The notes: a model not told the origin generated them from the sequence alone. 38,741 bases of DNA from Planctomycetaceae bacterium (GCA_027487375.1 JAIYDQ010000467.1:1-38741), one strand, 5' to 3'; positions 28,215-38,616 are shown, numbered from the stretch's first letter. Made by a program: numbers and translations.

Positions 28215-29834
28215 CTAAACACTTGCCGGTGTTGGTGTGTCGCTACGGCGTTCGTAGGTGCGGTCCGCTGCGATCCCTGACGCGAACTGATTCAGTGCAA
28301 TGTTGTAAAGCCTGCTCCCACAATCGGTCGGATAATTTCCAGTGACACATGCTTGGCAAAGATGGTCTTGAGGGAGTTGGATTGCTCGAGCGATCGAAGA
28401 CACGGGTAGGTATCGAAGTGAATCACAACCCAATTGGGCTGCCATCCGTTCTTCTGAAGCTCGCGTGAGTTCACCATTTTCGAGGAACTTAGGCGCGAAT
28501 AGCTCGTCGATGGTCGACATATCGATTCCGTAGAAACAAGGAGCGATGATCGGAGGGCATGCGACTCGAACGTGAATCTCTTTGGCTCCACCCATATCTC
28601 GAATGCGATTGAGTAAGACCTTCATCGTGGTTGACCGAACTATCGAATCCTCGACGAGAAATACTCGCTTCCCTTCCAAGACTTCTCGGAGCGGCGTGTA
28701 CTTGCTGGCGGCCTTTGCCTTTCTTGCTCTGCCACCTTCGATAAACGTGCGACCGCTATACCGATTTCGGATCAATCCTTCTCGGGACGGAATACCTAGC
28801 TGAAACGCCATCGAGTCTGCTGCGGCTTTGCTTGTGTCTGGAACAGGAACAACAATCGTGTCTCCATCAAGAGGAACTAGCCCTTCTAGGCGTTCGCGAT
28901 TTGCAAGTTCCACTCCAAGCTGGGTTCGCGAAAGATAAACGCTTCGATCGTCTAATGTGCTGGCTACGTTGGCGAAGTAAATCCATTCGAAGAAGCAATG
29001 CTTTGGCGTTGGCGGTGGCGTGTCGATGTATCGTTCGATACGAATCCCGTCAGGCGTCACCAAAATTGCATGTCCCGGCGGAAGCGACTTAATTGAATCT
29101 CGAGAGAACGACAGATTCAGCAAGGCTACGCTCTCGCTGGCAGCGGCGAAAAGTGGCCCTTCAATCGCATAGCACATGGGCTTTATTCCCAGTGGATCGC
29201 GAGCAACCAGCATTTCGCCTTTTGCATTTAGCAATGCTAATGAATAGGCTCCATCAAAATGTTTACAAGCGTCACGAACAACTTCGACGAGAGACTTACT
29301 GTTGCTAGCCACATCTGAAAGCTGCTTACCGAGTTCATGCATGATGATTTCGGTATCGGTATCGCGAGCCAGATGATGATCGCCATCGCGGGTTAACCGG
29401 TCTCGGAGCTCTCCGTAATTGGCAAGCTGGCCATTGAAGCAGAAGCTAAACCACTTGTGCTTATGAATATGTTGCCGCTCGAAGGGCTGAGCATACGAGC
29501 GATCGTCTTGCCCACATGTTGCGTATCGAACGTGCCCAATCGCGGCGCTCCCTGCATATTGCTGCATGAGCGATTCGTACTTGCCGCGATGGGAAAGCCG
29601 GAAAACTTCGCTTACCGAGCCGACATCCTTCATCGTGTCCAGAATAAGAGACCGAGAAGCATTGTAGGTGGTCATTCCCGCGGCGAGCTGGCCTCGGTTT
29701 TGAATATCCTGAAGCATTCTAGGGAGCAGTCGCGATATCTCATTTGGACCGCCTTCGGTGCAAAGAGGACTCTCGTCGCGGCCCGGCAAGTGATAGATCG
29801 CGGCAACGCCACACTCGTGATGCAATTCGCTCAT
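28215..29834 (-). CDS. purF: Amidophosphoribosyltransferase (PurF homologue)
   Basis: [13 protein letters not shown]...[15 protein letters not shown]...GHVRYATCG...[12 protein letters not shown]...[39 protein letters not shown]. Confidence 0.88.
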   Translation of the reverse strand: MSELHHECGVAAIYHLPGRDESPLCTEGGPNEISRLLPRMLQDIQNRGQLAAGMTTYNASRSLILDTMKDVGSVSEVFRLSHRGKYESLMQQYAGSAAIGHVRYATCGQDDRSYAQPFERQHIHKHKWFSFCFNGQLANYGELRDRLTRDGDHHLARDTDTEIIMHELGKQLSDVASNSKSLVEVVRDACKHFDGAYSLALLNAKGEMLVARDPLGIKPMCYAIEGPLFAAASESVALLNLSFSRDSIKSLPPGHAILVTPDGIRIERYIDTPPPTPKHCFFEWIYFANVASTLDDRSVYLSRTQLGVELANRERLEGLVPLDGDTIVVPVPDTSKAAADSMAFQLGIPSREGLIRNRYSGRTFIEGGRARKAKAASKYTPLREVLEGKRVFLVEDSIVRSTTMKVLLNRIRDMGGAKEIHVRVACPPIIAPCFYGIDMSTIDELFAPKFLENGELTRASEERMAAQLGCDSLRYLPVSSIARAIQLPQDHLCQACVTGNYPTDCGSRLYNIALNQFASGIAADRTYERRSDTPTPASV

Positions 29835-30028
29835 CGTGAAAACTGACTTGGCTGACGACTACGGCTCAAGGAAAACAACTTTTTCACCAGAGCACCAAAA
29901 TGCTCTCCGATGGATCATCAAGAGTCTATCCTGAGAACCCGAATTGGCCAACCGCCGATTGGTAGTGGGAGCGGGGGACAATTTCAGCGGTTACCAATCA
30001 CCGAACGCAATCCGATCTCGCATTAGAT

Positions 30029-30105
30029 CGTACTCGTGCTCGTGCAATCGTTCCATCTTATCGAGTAGGAGTACGAGTACCGCCTTCGGCTGAGTACGAG
30101 TACGA
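30029..30105. repeat. Family D element, copy 4
   Basis: CGTACTCGTGCTCGTGCAATCG...TCGAGTAGGAGTACGAGTACCGCCTTCGGCTGAGTACGAGTACGA. Confidence 0.9.
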
Positions 30106-30276
30106 AACGGCAGGCCTTAACGGCAAAACACTCTGTGGGAAAGGTAGCGGCAAGTAAAAAATGTCGCTTTTCTGGCATTTCATCAATAGCCAGAGAATTG
30201 AAGAAGCCAGCTACCCAAGATTCATCATGGGCACAGCGAAAACTGATTTTGACGCCTGAAAACGCTGTCACAAAAC

Positions 30277-30358
30277 GACAGCTCGTTTGGCAAGTTCAAT
30301 CCCGCTCGGGAGAGGTCGGGAAATGTTGGAGAAGATGCCAAACGAGCTGTCTGAGGTT
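30277..30358 (+). terminator. 16-bp perfect inverted repeat followed by a T run (candidate terminator or structured RNA)
   Basis: GACAGCTCGTTTGGCA (30277-30292) / TGCCAAACGAGCTGTC (30336-30351), 43-nt loop, then TGAGGTTTTTTC on the plus strand. Confidence 0.5.
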
Positions 30359-30378
30359 TTTTCAAGCTTAAGATGCAA

Positions 30379-30442
30379 GTAGCTGCGTCTCCTCGAGACG
30401 CAGAACCTGCCTAATAACCGCGCCACGGAAAGACGCGGCTAG
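30379..30442. repeat. Family B inverted repeat, partly degenerate copy
   Basis: GTAGCTGCGTCTCCTCGAGACGCAGAACCTGCCTAATAACCGCGCCACGGAAAGACGCGGCTAG; left hairpin GCGTCTC-CTC-GAGACGC intact. Confidence 0.85.
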
Positions 30443-30447
30443 ATTTA

Positions 30448-31791
30448 CTACATGATCTTGGCTGTGTCCCCGCCAGGCACTGGAACCCAATACTTACCCG
30501 GTTCGGTTGGCTGGACTGGAGCTGGATCTTGGAAAGTCTTCAGGCTGCCGTAGTCGGCCAAGGCCAGCTTGCTGTTCAAGCAATCGTCCCAAGAAACCTT
30601 CTTGCCGGAATAGGTTGCCATTCGTCCCATGATCGCAGTCATCGTGCTGTTAGCGCCGTAGTCGCCTTCGTTAGGAATCTCACCTTTTCGGATCATTGCG
30701 AACAAGTCGTGATGCTCTTGCTCCCAACCGTTCTCTCCGTCCGGAGCGGACCAAACTACGGTGTTGTTTCGATCATAGATCTTCCCGCCGGAGATATTGC
30801 ACCAGCCTTTGCTTCCGTGAGCAAACTCTTGAACGCTCTGCCAGCAACCTGGAATATGTCGGCATTGCGAGAGCATCTTCACGCCGTTGGCATAAGTGTA
30901 TTCAACCGAATGGTGATCGTAGATTTCTCCAGTGTCTGGACCGGTGCGAACTTGACGACCACCTTGACCTTGAGCTTCTACTGGATGCGAATCCATCAAC
31001 CAGTTGATGACGTCTAGATTGTGGATGTGTTGTTCGTTGATATGGTCGCCCGAGAGCCAGTTGAAGTAGTACCAATTGTTCATTTGGTACTCGAGTTCCG
31101 ATTGCTCGGCTTGTCGATTGCGAACCCAAACTCCATCGGAATTCCAGTAAGCCCGTGCAAGAATGATATCGCCGATCGCACCATCTTTAAGCTTTTCGAT
31201 GGTGGCTTTGTAGTTACTTTGGTGGTGACGTTGTAAGCCAACTTGGACAGCAAGTCCCTTCTCTTTGGCTTTTTGATTCGCAGCGAGGAACTGGCGGACA
31301 CCGGGTGCATCGGCGGCGACTGGCTTCTCGCAGAAGACGTGCTTGCCCGCATCGACTGCAGCAGCAAAGTGAAGAGGTCGAAAGCCAGGAGGGGTTGCAA
31401 GAATGACAAGATCGCAATCGCTGTCGAGCACTTTCTTGTAGGCTTCGATACCGATCTCTTGCTTGCAGTTCTCATCGAACTTGGTTGGATGTTTACCTTT
31501 GATCGCACGCACAGCTTGCTTCATGCGATAATCAAACACGTCAGCCATGGCAACGATCTTTGTTGGGCCTTCAGTGCTAAGAGCTTGAGTTGCAGCTCCT
31601 GTACCACGTCCTCCGCAGCCAACTAACCCAATCTTGATGGTGCTATCACCAAACGAGTGAGCAGCTCGCGCGATTGGAAGCGTGCCGGCGACCACTGTAC
31701 CTGCTGCAGCAATTGCGGAAGTCGCCTTCATAAAACCTCGGCGGTTATCCACATCAGAAGCTAGAGAACCGTTAGTACGTTGTTCAGTCAT
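30448..31791 (-). CDS. Gfo/Idh/MocA family oxidoreductase with Tat signal
   Basis: NRRGFMKATSAIAAAGTVVAGTLP; IKIGLVGCGGRGTGAATQAL; DLVILATPPGFRPLHFAAAVDAGKHVFCEKPVAADAPGV. Start at 31791 preferred over 31884. Confidence 0.95.
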   Translation of the reverse strand: MTEQRTNGSLASDVDNRRGFMKATSAIAAAGTVVAGTLPIARAAHSFGDSTIKIGLVGCGGRGTGAATQALSTEGPTKIVAMADVFDYRMKQAVRAIKGKHPTKFDENCKQEIGIEAYKKVLDSDCDLVILATPPGFRPLHFAAAVDAGKHVFCEKPVAADAPGVRQFLAANQKAKEKGLAVQVGLQRHHQSNYKATIEKLKDGAIGDIILARAYWNSDGVWVRNRQAEQSELEYQMNNWYYFNWLSGDHINEQHIHNLDVINWLMDSHPVEAQGQGGRQVRTGPDTGEIYDHHSVEYTYANGVKMLSQCRHIPGCWQSVQEFAHGSKGWCNISGGKIYDRNNTVVWSAPDGENGWEQEHHDLFAMIRKGEIPNEGDYGANSTMTAIMGRMATYSGKKVSWDDCLNSKLALADYGSLKTFQDPAPVQPTEPGKYWVPVPGGDTAKIM

Positions 31792-32301
31792 TGTTTTAGA
31801 AATCCAAAGGTAGGGGTGCAAGCGTTTGTCGCGTTCGGAAGCTATCCCTTCGAAACGTTTTGCTACTTTAGGTGTCTGTGGCACAGGAGAGGTAGGAATG
31901 CCAACCCAAAGAACAGCTTTAAAGGGACCGATTTAGCCAATGGTGTGATTCTAACTCCTCATTGTGGGGGCGACAACAGGGTAAATTGTGAAGAAATAGG
32001 AAACAATTTCGTAAAAGTCGAATTCCGGAGATTCCCCAGCTTGTTTCTGCGGCTCGAAAGTTACCTTAGAGGTCGTCAGCCTGCGTAGCATCGCAGCTTT
32101 TCCACTCACTTTTTCCAACGCTTGAAAGAGAACATTCGCAAAAATTACGATTTCCGTGTCGAGATTTTCCTAGGAGCCCCGTATCTACTAGGGAAAGCCC
32201 ATCCGGACGTGCCCGTTGCCAAAGTGCAGAAACATCGTGAACCAAAATCCAACGATTACACGCTGAGCTTGAAGCCAGCAAACCTGAAGTCAGAGTCGTA
32301 G

Positions 32302-32823
32302 ATGCTTACTCGCGAACAAACAACCTCAGTACTTCTCAGGCATCAACTTGCTTTAACGGCCTTCATCGCTAGTGTCGCGCGGAGTTATCACTTGGCGGAA
32401 GATGTTTTTCAAGAAGTCTGTATGAACGCAATTGGTCAACAGGACAATTTTGAGTCGGAACAGCATCTCCTCAATTGGGCGAGACTTCATGGTCGACATC
32501 GTGCCATCGATGTTCTTCGAGCTCGTGACGGTAAATTCGATGGGCTGTCCGATGAAGTTCTCGACCAGCTTGGAACAGCATTCGAAACGAATCGACTCGC
32601 AAACTATTCTGAAAAGCACGATGCCCTTCGCGAGTGCATTCAGTCGCTGACACCGAACAATTACGAGATTTTGCGATTGAGATATTTTGAAGGACGTCCT
32701 TCATCAACCATCGCAAAACTGCTCGATCGAAAGCTTGAAACCGTTTACCAGTCAATCGCTCGTATCCACAAATCGTTAGGTGATTGCATATCAAACCGTT
32801 TACTCGAAATAGAGAGTCAATGA
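32302..32823 (+). CDS. ECF-type sigma-70 family RNA polymerase sigma factor
   Basis: AFIASVARSYHLAEDVFQEVCMNAI...LLNWARLHGRHRAIDVLRA...LTPNNYEILRLRYFEGRPSSTIAKLLDRKLETVYQSIARIHKSL. Confidence 0.92.
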   Translation: MLTREQTTSVLLRHQLALTAFIASVARSYHLAEDVFQEVCMNAIGQQDNFESEQHLLNWARLHGRHRAIDVLRARDGKFDGLSDEVLDQLGTAFETNRLANYSEKHDALRECIQSLTPNNYEILRLRYFEGRPSSTIAKLLDRKLETVYQSIARIHKSLGDCISNRLLEIESQ

Positions 32824-32984
32824 TTGAACGACAACGAACAGGGGAAAAGTCCATCCAAGGCTTAACGAATCCTGAGCCGATGGCGTTTGCCACTGGTGAC
32901 TGCTTCGAGCAAGTTTGACCGATAGCACTCAAGGTTAGCAATTACGATTCAGGAACGGGGATAATTTCACATTATCAGTTTTAT

Positions 32985-34691
32985 ATGAACCAATTCAAAA
33001 ACACTGATGAGCACTTAGCATTTCTTGCGGAATCGCTTCGTTTCATGGATGGAGCAATGAACTCCGATGAGATCGCTACGTTCAATGAGGAGCTCGCAAA
33101 AAGTCCTTGCAAACTCGCTGCGTTTGCCGATTTGCAAATGCAGGGTGCGATGGTTCGGAACTCTATCCGACAGTCCGCCTATGAGCTTATCGACGATGCT
33201 TCGAACGGTCAGGAATCCGTCTCGCGCAGTTCTGTTCATGCAATTCATAAAAACAGTTGGCAACTCTACTCGCGAGCGGCTCTTGCAATCGCAGCAAGTG
33301 GGTTGCTTCTGATTGCTTCTTATTGGATAGGAAGATCGCGGACTGTCGCCTCGCCAGCACCAGGTAGCATCGCAGCTAATATTCGTACCAATTCGTCGAT
33401 TGTCTCAGATGCTCCTTCGAAGATTAAGGCTGGTGTTCCCAATCGAGATGTTATTCTCAAGAGTTCGGCTGGCGCAAAGTTTTTTGGTGAGCTGATCCCA
33501 TCCAATAAGAGCCCACTTACACAGAAACGCGACTATGTTTTAACGGACGGCATGATTGAAGTTTTGTTTCCTGATGGAGCGCAAGCGATTATCGAATCTC
33601 CGGCGATATTTCGAGTGATCAATGACGCTTGCCTTGCGATGGATTCAGGGAATTGCTCCGTGTATGCGCCGGATGGTGCCGAAGGCTTTCGCGTTGAGAC
33701 ACCAACCTCACGTATCGTAGATCGAGGAACTAGATTTGTTGTTAGTGTTGGTGAAAACGCGGCAACCGAAGTTCGTGTGGTGGAAGGAGCAGCGGATGTC
33801 TATGACTTGGACGCGGATGGTGCGGGAGTTCACTTAGTCGACTACGATGCGAAGCGATTTTTATCGGAGAGCACGGAGGCGGCACTTGATATTCCGTTCG
33901 CCCCGAATCGATACCAACCAAATTTGCCCGACCGATTGGTTGGGTATGAAGCTTCAGAATCAGCCACCGGTGGAGTTGAAGAGTTACAAAGTGTTACCGT
34001 GCAGCGCGATGGTGATTTAAAAACATTCAACGTTCAAGAGCTCATTGGCGTGTCGATCTCCCATTTCAAAGGCGGTACAGACGCAGATACCAACGGGCAT
34101 TTTGCTTGCGGAAAAGAGCTTCCAAAAGATGTACTGAGTTTACTGTCGGATAACAAAATCAATACGGGTGTTATTAATCCAGGCAGTAGCAGTTCGCCGC
34201 TCACGCAAAGTCCTCAATCGGACACACCCGGTTTGGCTGTTCAGTTCAAGAAGCCTGTCATTAATGGCCCCGGTCCGGATGTTGTGTTTTTTGAGCTACA
34301 ATGCCTTACAAACCCGATTGATGGTGATGCATTTCATGTATGCCCGATTCCATTCACCGAAAAGAGTAAGTCACACACGATCCGTTCGTATGATTTGACG
34401 TTGGCTTCTCCGGAAACGAAAATCATCCAAGGGTTTTTCTTGCACCGCTTTCAAAAGCCAATTCAATCTATTGAAGAACTCGTTGCGAGTCCTTCACTGG
34501 GGAGTCCAATTCGACTCGCCTTTCGCGCGGTTGCGGTTGGAATTGATTTGTCGGACTTAGGGTACGAATCGAATGAGCAGGTTAGTGGACTGTTCATACA
34601 AGATGCAGCCGACAACGATAAAGATGTCGTTGATCCAGTATTCATCGCCGGTCTTCCGACTGATGAGCAAGTTAAAGAGGTCGGAAATTGA
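32985..34691 (+). CDS. FecR-domain membrane protein (putative anti-sigma/sensor)
   Basis: Single TM (ALAIAASGLLLIASYWIG) after an N-terminal cytoplasmic domain; FecR-like LTDGMIEVLFPDGAQAIIESPAIFRV...GFRVETPTSRIVDRGTRFVVSVGENAATEVRVVEGAADVYD; downstream of the ECF sigma gene. Confidence 0.82.
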   Translation: MNQFKNTDEHLAFLAESLRFMDGAMNSDEIATFNEELAKSPCKLAAFADLQMQGAMVRNSIRQSAYELIDDASNGQESVSRSSVHAIHKNSWQLYSRAALAIAASGLLLIASYWIGRSRTVASPAPGSIAANIRTNSSIVSDAPSKIKAGVPNRDVILKSSAGAKFFGELIPSNKSPLTQKRDYVLTDGMIEVLFPDGAQAIIESPAIFRVINDACLAMDSGNCSVYAPDGAEGFRVETPTSRIVDRGTRFVVSVGENAATEVRVVEGAADVYDLDADGAGVHLVDYDAKRFLSESTEAALDIPFAPNRYQPNLPDRLVGYEASESATGGVEELQSVTVQRDGDLKTFNVQELIGVSISHFKGGTDADTNGHFACGKELPKDVLSLLSDNKINTGVINPGSSSSPLTQSPQSDTPGLAVQFKKPVINGPGPDVVFFELQCLTNPIDGDAFHVCPIPFTEKSKSHTIRSYDLTLASPETKIIQGFFLHRFQKPIQSIEELVASPSLGSPIRLAFRAVAVGIDLSDLGYESNEQVSGLFIQDAADNDKDVVDPVFIAGLPTDEQVKEVGN

Positions 34692-34735
34692 AAAAGCAAA
34701 ATTGCAAATTGCAAGCTTCGGCTTGTTTGATACTC

Positions 34736-37700
34736 ATGAAAGAAATCACTGTGAAAGCAACATCCTCTCTGCTACTGTCGATTGTTCTTCTCTTCGTTTG
34801 TTCGTTTGTGTCACTTCGTGCCGATGACGCGGCAATCGTGACGCGTTGGGATTTTGGATCGGAAGCAGTGAATAACGCTGTTTCGATTTCTTTTGAAGAA
34901 CATGGGGCGGTGTCTCGAGATCAGGCTGGACCAAGACCGCCGGAGTTTCCTGATTTCGATGCGAACAATACTGCAATACGGCTCGACAAAAAAGGTGCTC
35001 ACCTTTCCATACCAGATCCGGGTGTAGAAAGCCGATTCGATTTCGAAAACGGTGACGCGATCACTTTGGAAGCATGGCTAAAGGTAGATCCATCATCGGA
35101 GGGCTCTAGCGGGAGTTCGCCACTGTCGATTGTAAGCAAGGGGCGGACAGGGAATCCAAAAATGGTTCGTGACAATCAGAACTGGGCCATGCGACTAGTT
35201 CCAAGTGGTGGTGGCGAAGCAAAGATAGGATTCTTGTTCGCGACAAGCCATGGTTCTGGCGATGCACATTGGCATCGATGGACTTCGAACAATAAAGTCG
35301 ACTTGAGTCACGGCTGGCATCATGTTGCGGTGTCGTATCGCTTTGGTGAGCCGAAATCGATTCGTGGATGGATCAATGGTAAGCCTACCGAAGGCAAATG
35401 GGATATGGGGGGCGAAACTACCGAGCCGCCCGTTGTTGATAACGATGATGTTTGGATCGGATCAAGAACTTCGGCTAATAGCTTTGTAGGGCTTTTAGAC
35501 GCGATCGCGGTTCATCGCGAAATACTGAGCGAAAAGGTTATGCTGGCCCGCTTCAATCGCGTCGGTGGCGATCGAGTTGCCAAGGCCGCCCCGGCGGTGA
35601 TGCCGGACATTGAGTCGATACCGAAGGATCGTGTACTGGTCTCGATGGCTGATGGCTTACCGAAAGCTGATCGTTGGCTGAACGAAGGCGAAGAGTGGCC
35701 CAAGGAGGAAATGCAATGGATAGGCGACGAATTTTTGTTGGCTCGTCTTCCGAGACGATACGATGCGTGGGGGATTCGAGATAATTGGAAAGGACCGCTT
35801 CTGATGCGGATGGCTTCCGATGTGGAATTGCCCTCGGGTAGTCATCGATTGATGCTTCGAGCGCGCGGGCTTGGCCGGCTTTGGGTGGATGGTGTTATGG
35901 TCGCTGAAACGGGTCCGGTTACCCAAAAGCCTCGTGACGGTGAGCAACCGATCACACTCGTTGCGGAGCCTCCTCTGCCCGGCTTAAGAGCTCACGGATA
36001 TCACCAACAAGAAGTCTTTGGTGAGTATAACGTCGACGCTAACGGGACCGATTCCAAAACGCATCGTGTTGTTTTGGAGCTTGTTGTTGGTGGTCCTGGT
36101 CAGCAGACGACAACCGGTGAAGTGTGCGTAGCTGTGCAGCTAGATGGAACGAACACGTTTGATGTGCTCAAGCCATCTCGCTCGAAACCTCTCCCACTTA
36201 CCGACATCGCAGTCGAAGATGCTTTATCGCGTATCGAAAGGTCAATGTCGGCCTACGATGACAACTCGCGACGAACGAAAGCTGCATCAATGGACTCGTT
36301 CTGGAGCAATCGCCACGAATTAGCTAGGCAATCCGTTGCACAGAGAGCATCGAAGAACTCTCTCAATAACGAATCCTTGGAACAAGCCGAATCTCCACAA
36401 GCTAATTCGAATAATCATGAATCGAAAATTGATCAGTTCATCGCAGATAAAATTTCGAAAGCGGTCGAAGCGAGCTCCAAGACGGATGTGAGACTCGCAA
36501 AGCAATTTCACGGTACGGTGTTACCAATCTTGCGTGATCAATGTTTCCGATGTCATGGAGAAAAGGAAAAGGGTGGCTTGAAGCTCGACTCGAGAGAATC
36601 TGTGTTGCGAGCTGGTGAGTCGGAACTGGTCGCAGTCGTTCCGGGAAAGCCGGAAGAGAGTGAACTTATTGAGCAAGTCCGCAGTGGAGCAATGCCGCCG
36701 ACCGGTTCACCACTTTCCGAAGAAGATATTCAGGTGCTAGAGAATTGGATACGTGAAGGCGCTGTCTGGCCGGCTCCACTGGTACCTTTGGAACAAGTCG
36801 CACAACCGCCGATCATTGACGATGAATCGTTTCTACGCCGAGCTTACCTAGATACGATTGGGCTTCCACCGACATTCGAGGAGGCAAAAGCTTTTCTCTC
36901 AGACAAGGACTCCGATAAACGTGAAAAGCTGATCGATCGTTTGCTTAACGACGAGCGTGTCGCGGATAACTGGATAAGTTATTGGCAAGATATTCTCGCT
37001 GAGAATCCGTCGCTTCTCAATCAGTCACTCAATAGCACCGGACCTTTCCGATGGTTCTTGTATGATTCGCTTCGTGACAATAAGCCTATCGACCGAATGG
37101 TAACGGAGCTAATTCTTATGCGCGGTAGTGCTGAGACGGGCGGTAGTGCAGGGTTTGCACAAGCAGGCGAGAACGATTCGCCCTTCGCAGCCAAGGGGCA
37201 CATCATCGCCTCGGCATTCCTGGGAATTGAGCTTCAATGCGCACGCTGTCACGACTCACCCTACCACAGCACCAAGCAAAGCGATCTCTATTCGCTGGCA
37301 GCAATGCTTGAACGCAAGTCCGTAAAGGTTCCCGTGACAAGCCGCGTTCCTGAAGCATTTTTCGAAAAGAAAGGTCGAGAGTCGCTCATCAAAGTCACGT
37401 TGAAACCCGACGAGGTTGTCGAAGCAAAATGGCCTTTCGAGGAAGTGACATCCACCAAAGATGACCAGGAGATTGATTCGCTCGCCATTGATCCTAAGGA
37501 TACCCGTGACCGCTTTGCCGCTCTGATTACCGCGCCGAGCAACTCGCGATTTGCAAAAGTAATTGTCAATCGCGTTTGGAAAAGGCTTATCGGAGCTGGT
37601 ATCGTTGAGCCGGTCGATGACTGGGAAGGCCGTTCCGCAAGCCATCCGGAAATGCTCGACTGGTTGGCCGATGACTTTATCTCGAACGACTACGATATCC

Positions 37701-38530
37701 GACATCTGCTTCGAACGATTATGAATTCGAAGACCTACCAACGACAATCTAGCGGTCAAAACTTACTGGCAACGGCTGAGCAACGCTTCTTCAATGCTCC
37801 TGACCGCAGACGATTGACGGCTGAGCAGATAGTCGATTCGTTGTTCGCGGCGACTGGTAGCAAGATGGATACCGAGGAGCTGACTTTTGTTCATGATGGA
37901 CAGCGGCCACTGGGAGCGCGGCAGAACCTGGGGCGCCCAACTCGCGCGTGGATGTTTGCAAGCCTTAATAACGAACGAGATCGTCCAAGTCTGGCGCTTC
38001 CTCGGTCTAGTGCGGTCGTTGATGTGCTAGAAGCATTCGGATGGACTGGTTCAAGACAAAAGCCGATCAATAATCGCGAAACGGATCCGAATGTTATCCA
38101 GCCTGGGATCTTATCTAATGGATTGCTTGTCTCAGCCCTCTCCCGCGCGGCGGTGAATTCCGAACTGGCTCGCATGGCAGTACAAACCGATGCACCGGAG
38201 GCATTGATTGACGAGCTCTTTTATCGTGTACTCGTCCGCAAACCAAAACCATCCGAGCGGGAAACGTTTGTAAAGGCTCTGTCTGACGGCTTTCAGTCGC
38301 GAATTCTTTCGGACGCGGATGTCGTTGTCCCAACGCCTCCAGCACCATTACCTTTGGTGACTTGGTTCAACCATTTGCAACCCGAAGCGAATGTGATTCA
38401 GCAAGAAAACGAACGACGAGTTAAAGCTGGTCCCCATCCGGAGCCCCGCTTGGCCGCCGATTGGCGAGCCGCTTATGAAGATTTTGTCTGGAGCCTCATC
38501 AATCATCGTGAGTTTGTTTGGGTCCCCTAA
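34736..38530 (+). CDS. LamG-like + PSCyt1 cytochrome c + DUF1549/DUF1553 secreted protein
   Basis: Signal MKEITVKATSSLLLSIVLLFVCSFVSLRA; LamG-like GDAITLEAWLKVDP...HGWHHVAVSYRFG; ILRDQCFRCHGEKEKGGLKLDSRESVLRAGESE...LIEQVRSGAMPPTG; FLRRAYLDTIGLPPTFEEAKAFL; ELQCARCHDSPYHSTKQSDLYSLAAML; RFAKVIVNRVWKRLIGAGIVEPVDDW...HLLRTIMNSKTYQRQ. Start 34736 preferred over TTG 34688. Confidence 0.92.
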   Translation: MKEITVKATSSLLLSIVLLFVCSFVSLRADDAAIVTRWDFGSEAVNNAVSISFEEHGAVSRDQAGPRPPEFPDFDANNTAIRLDKKGAHLSIPDPGVESRFDFENGDAITLEAWLKVDPSSEGSSGSSPLSIVSKGRTGNPKMVRDNQNWAMRLVPSGGGEAKIGFLFATSHGSGDAHWHRWTSNNKVDLSHGWHHVAVSYRFGEPKSIRGWINGKPTEGKWDMGGETTEPPVVDNDDVWIGSRTSANSFVGLLDAIAVHREILSEKVMLARFNRVGGDRVAKAAPAVMPDIESIPKDRVLVSMADGLPKADRWLNEGEEWPKEEMQWIGDEFLLARLPRRYDAWGIRDNWKGPLLMRMASDVELPSGSHRLMLRARGLGRLWVDGVMVAETGPVTQKPRDGEQPITLVAEPPLPGLRAHGYHQQEVFGEYNVDANGTDSKTHRVVLELVVGGPGQQTTTGEVCVAVQLDGTNTFDVLKPSRSKPLPLTDIAVEDALSRIERSMSAYDDNSRRTKAASMDSFWSNRHELARQSVAQRASKNSLNNESLEQAESPQANSNNHESKIDQFIADKISKAVEASSKTDVRLAKQFHGTVLPILRDQCFRCHGEKEKGGLKLDSRESVLRAGESELVAVVPGKPEESELIEQVRSGAMPPTGSPLSEEDIQVLENWIREGAVWPAPLVPLEQVAQPPIIDDESFLRRAYLDTIGLPPTFEEAKAFLSDKDSDKREKLIDRLLNDERVADNWISYWQDILAENPSLLNQSLNSTGPFRWFLYDSLRDNKPIDRMVTELILMRGSAETGGSAGFAQAGENDSPFAAKGHIIASAFLGIELQCARCHDSPYHSTKQSDLYSLAAMLERKSVKVPVTSRVPEAFFEKKGRESLIKVTLKPDEVVEAKWPFEEVTSTKDDQEIDSLAIDPKDTRDRFAALITAPSNSRFAKVIVNRVWKRLIGAGIVEPVDDWEGRSASHPEMLDWLADDFISNDYDIRHLLRTIMNSKTYQRQSSGQNLLATAEQRFFNAPDRRRLTAEQIVDSLFAATGSKMDTEELTFVHDGQRPLGARQNLGRPTRAWMFASLNNERDRPSLALPRSSAVVDVLEAFGWTGSRQKPINNRETDPNVIQPGILSNGLLVSALSRAAVNSELARMAVQTDAPEALIDELFYRVLVRKPKPSERETFVKALSDGFQSRILSDADVVVPTPPAPLPLVTWFNHLQPEANVIQQENERRVKAGPHPEPRLAADWRAAYEDFVWSLINHREFVWVP

Positions 38531-38616
38531 AAATGTTACAACCAATGTAGTCTCAGATTCTTACACAACATTAATCGATTACCTCTCCATTCTTTCCTCC
38601 ACTCAAGTTATCAATC

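Noticed and set aside
30135-30371. 78-aa plus-strand ORF between purF and the Gfo/Idh gene
   Set aside because: Spans the inverted repeat; no clear RBS or family. The RNA-level interpretation seems better but is unproven.
32166-32197. TTTCCTAG...CTAGGGAAA inverted repeat upstream of the ECF sigma gene
   Set aside because: Short and imperfect; could be an operator but not distinguishable from chance by eye.
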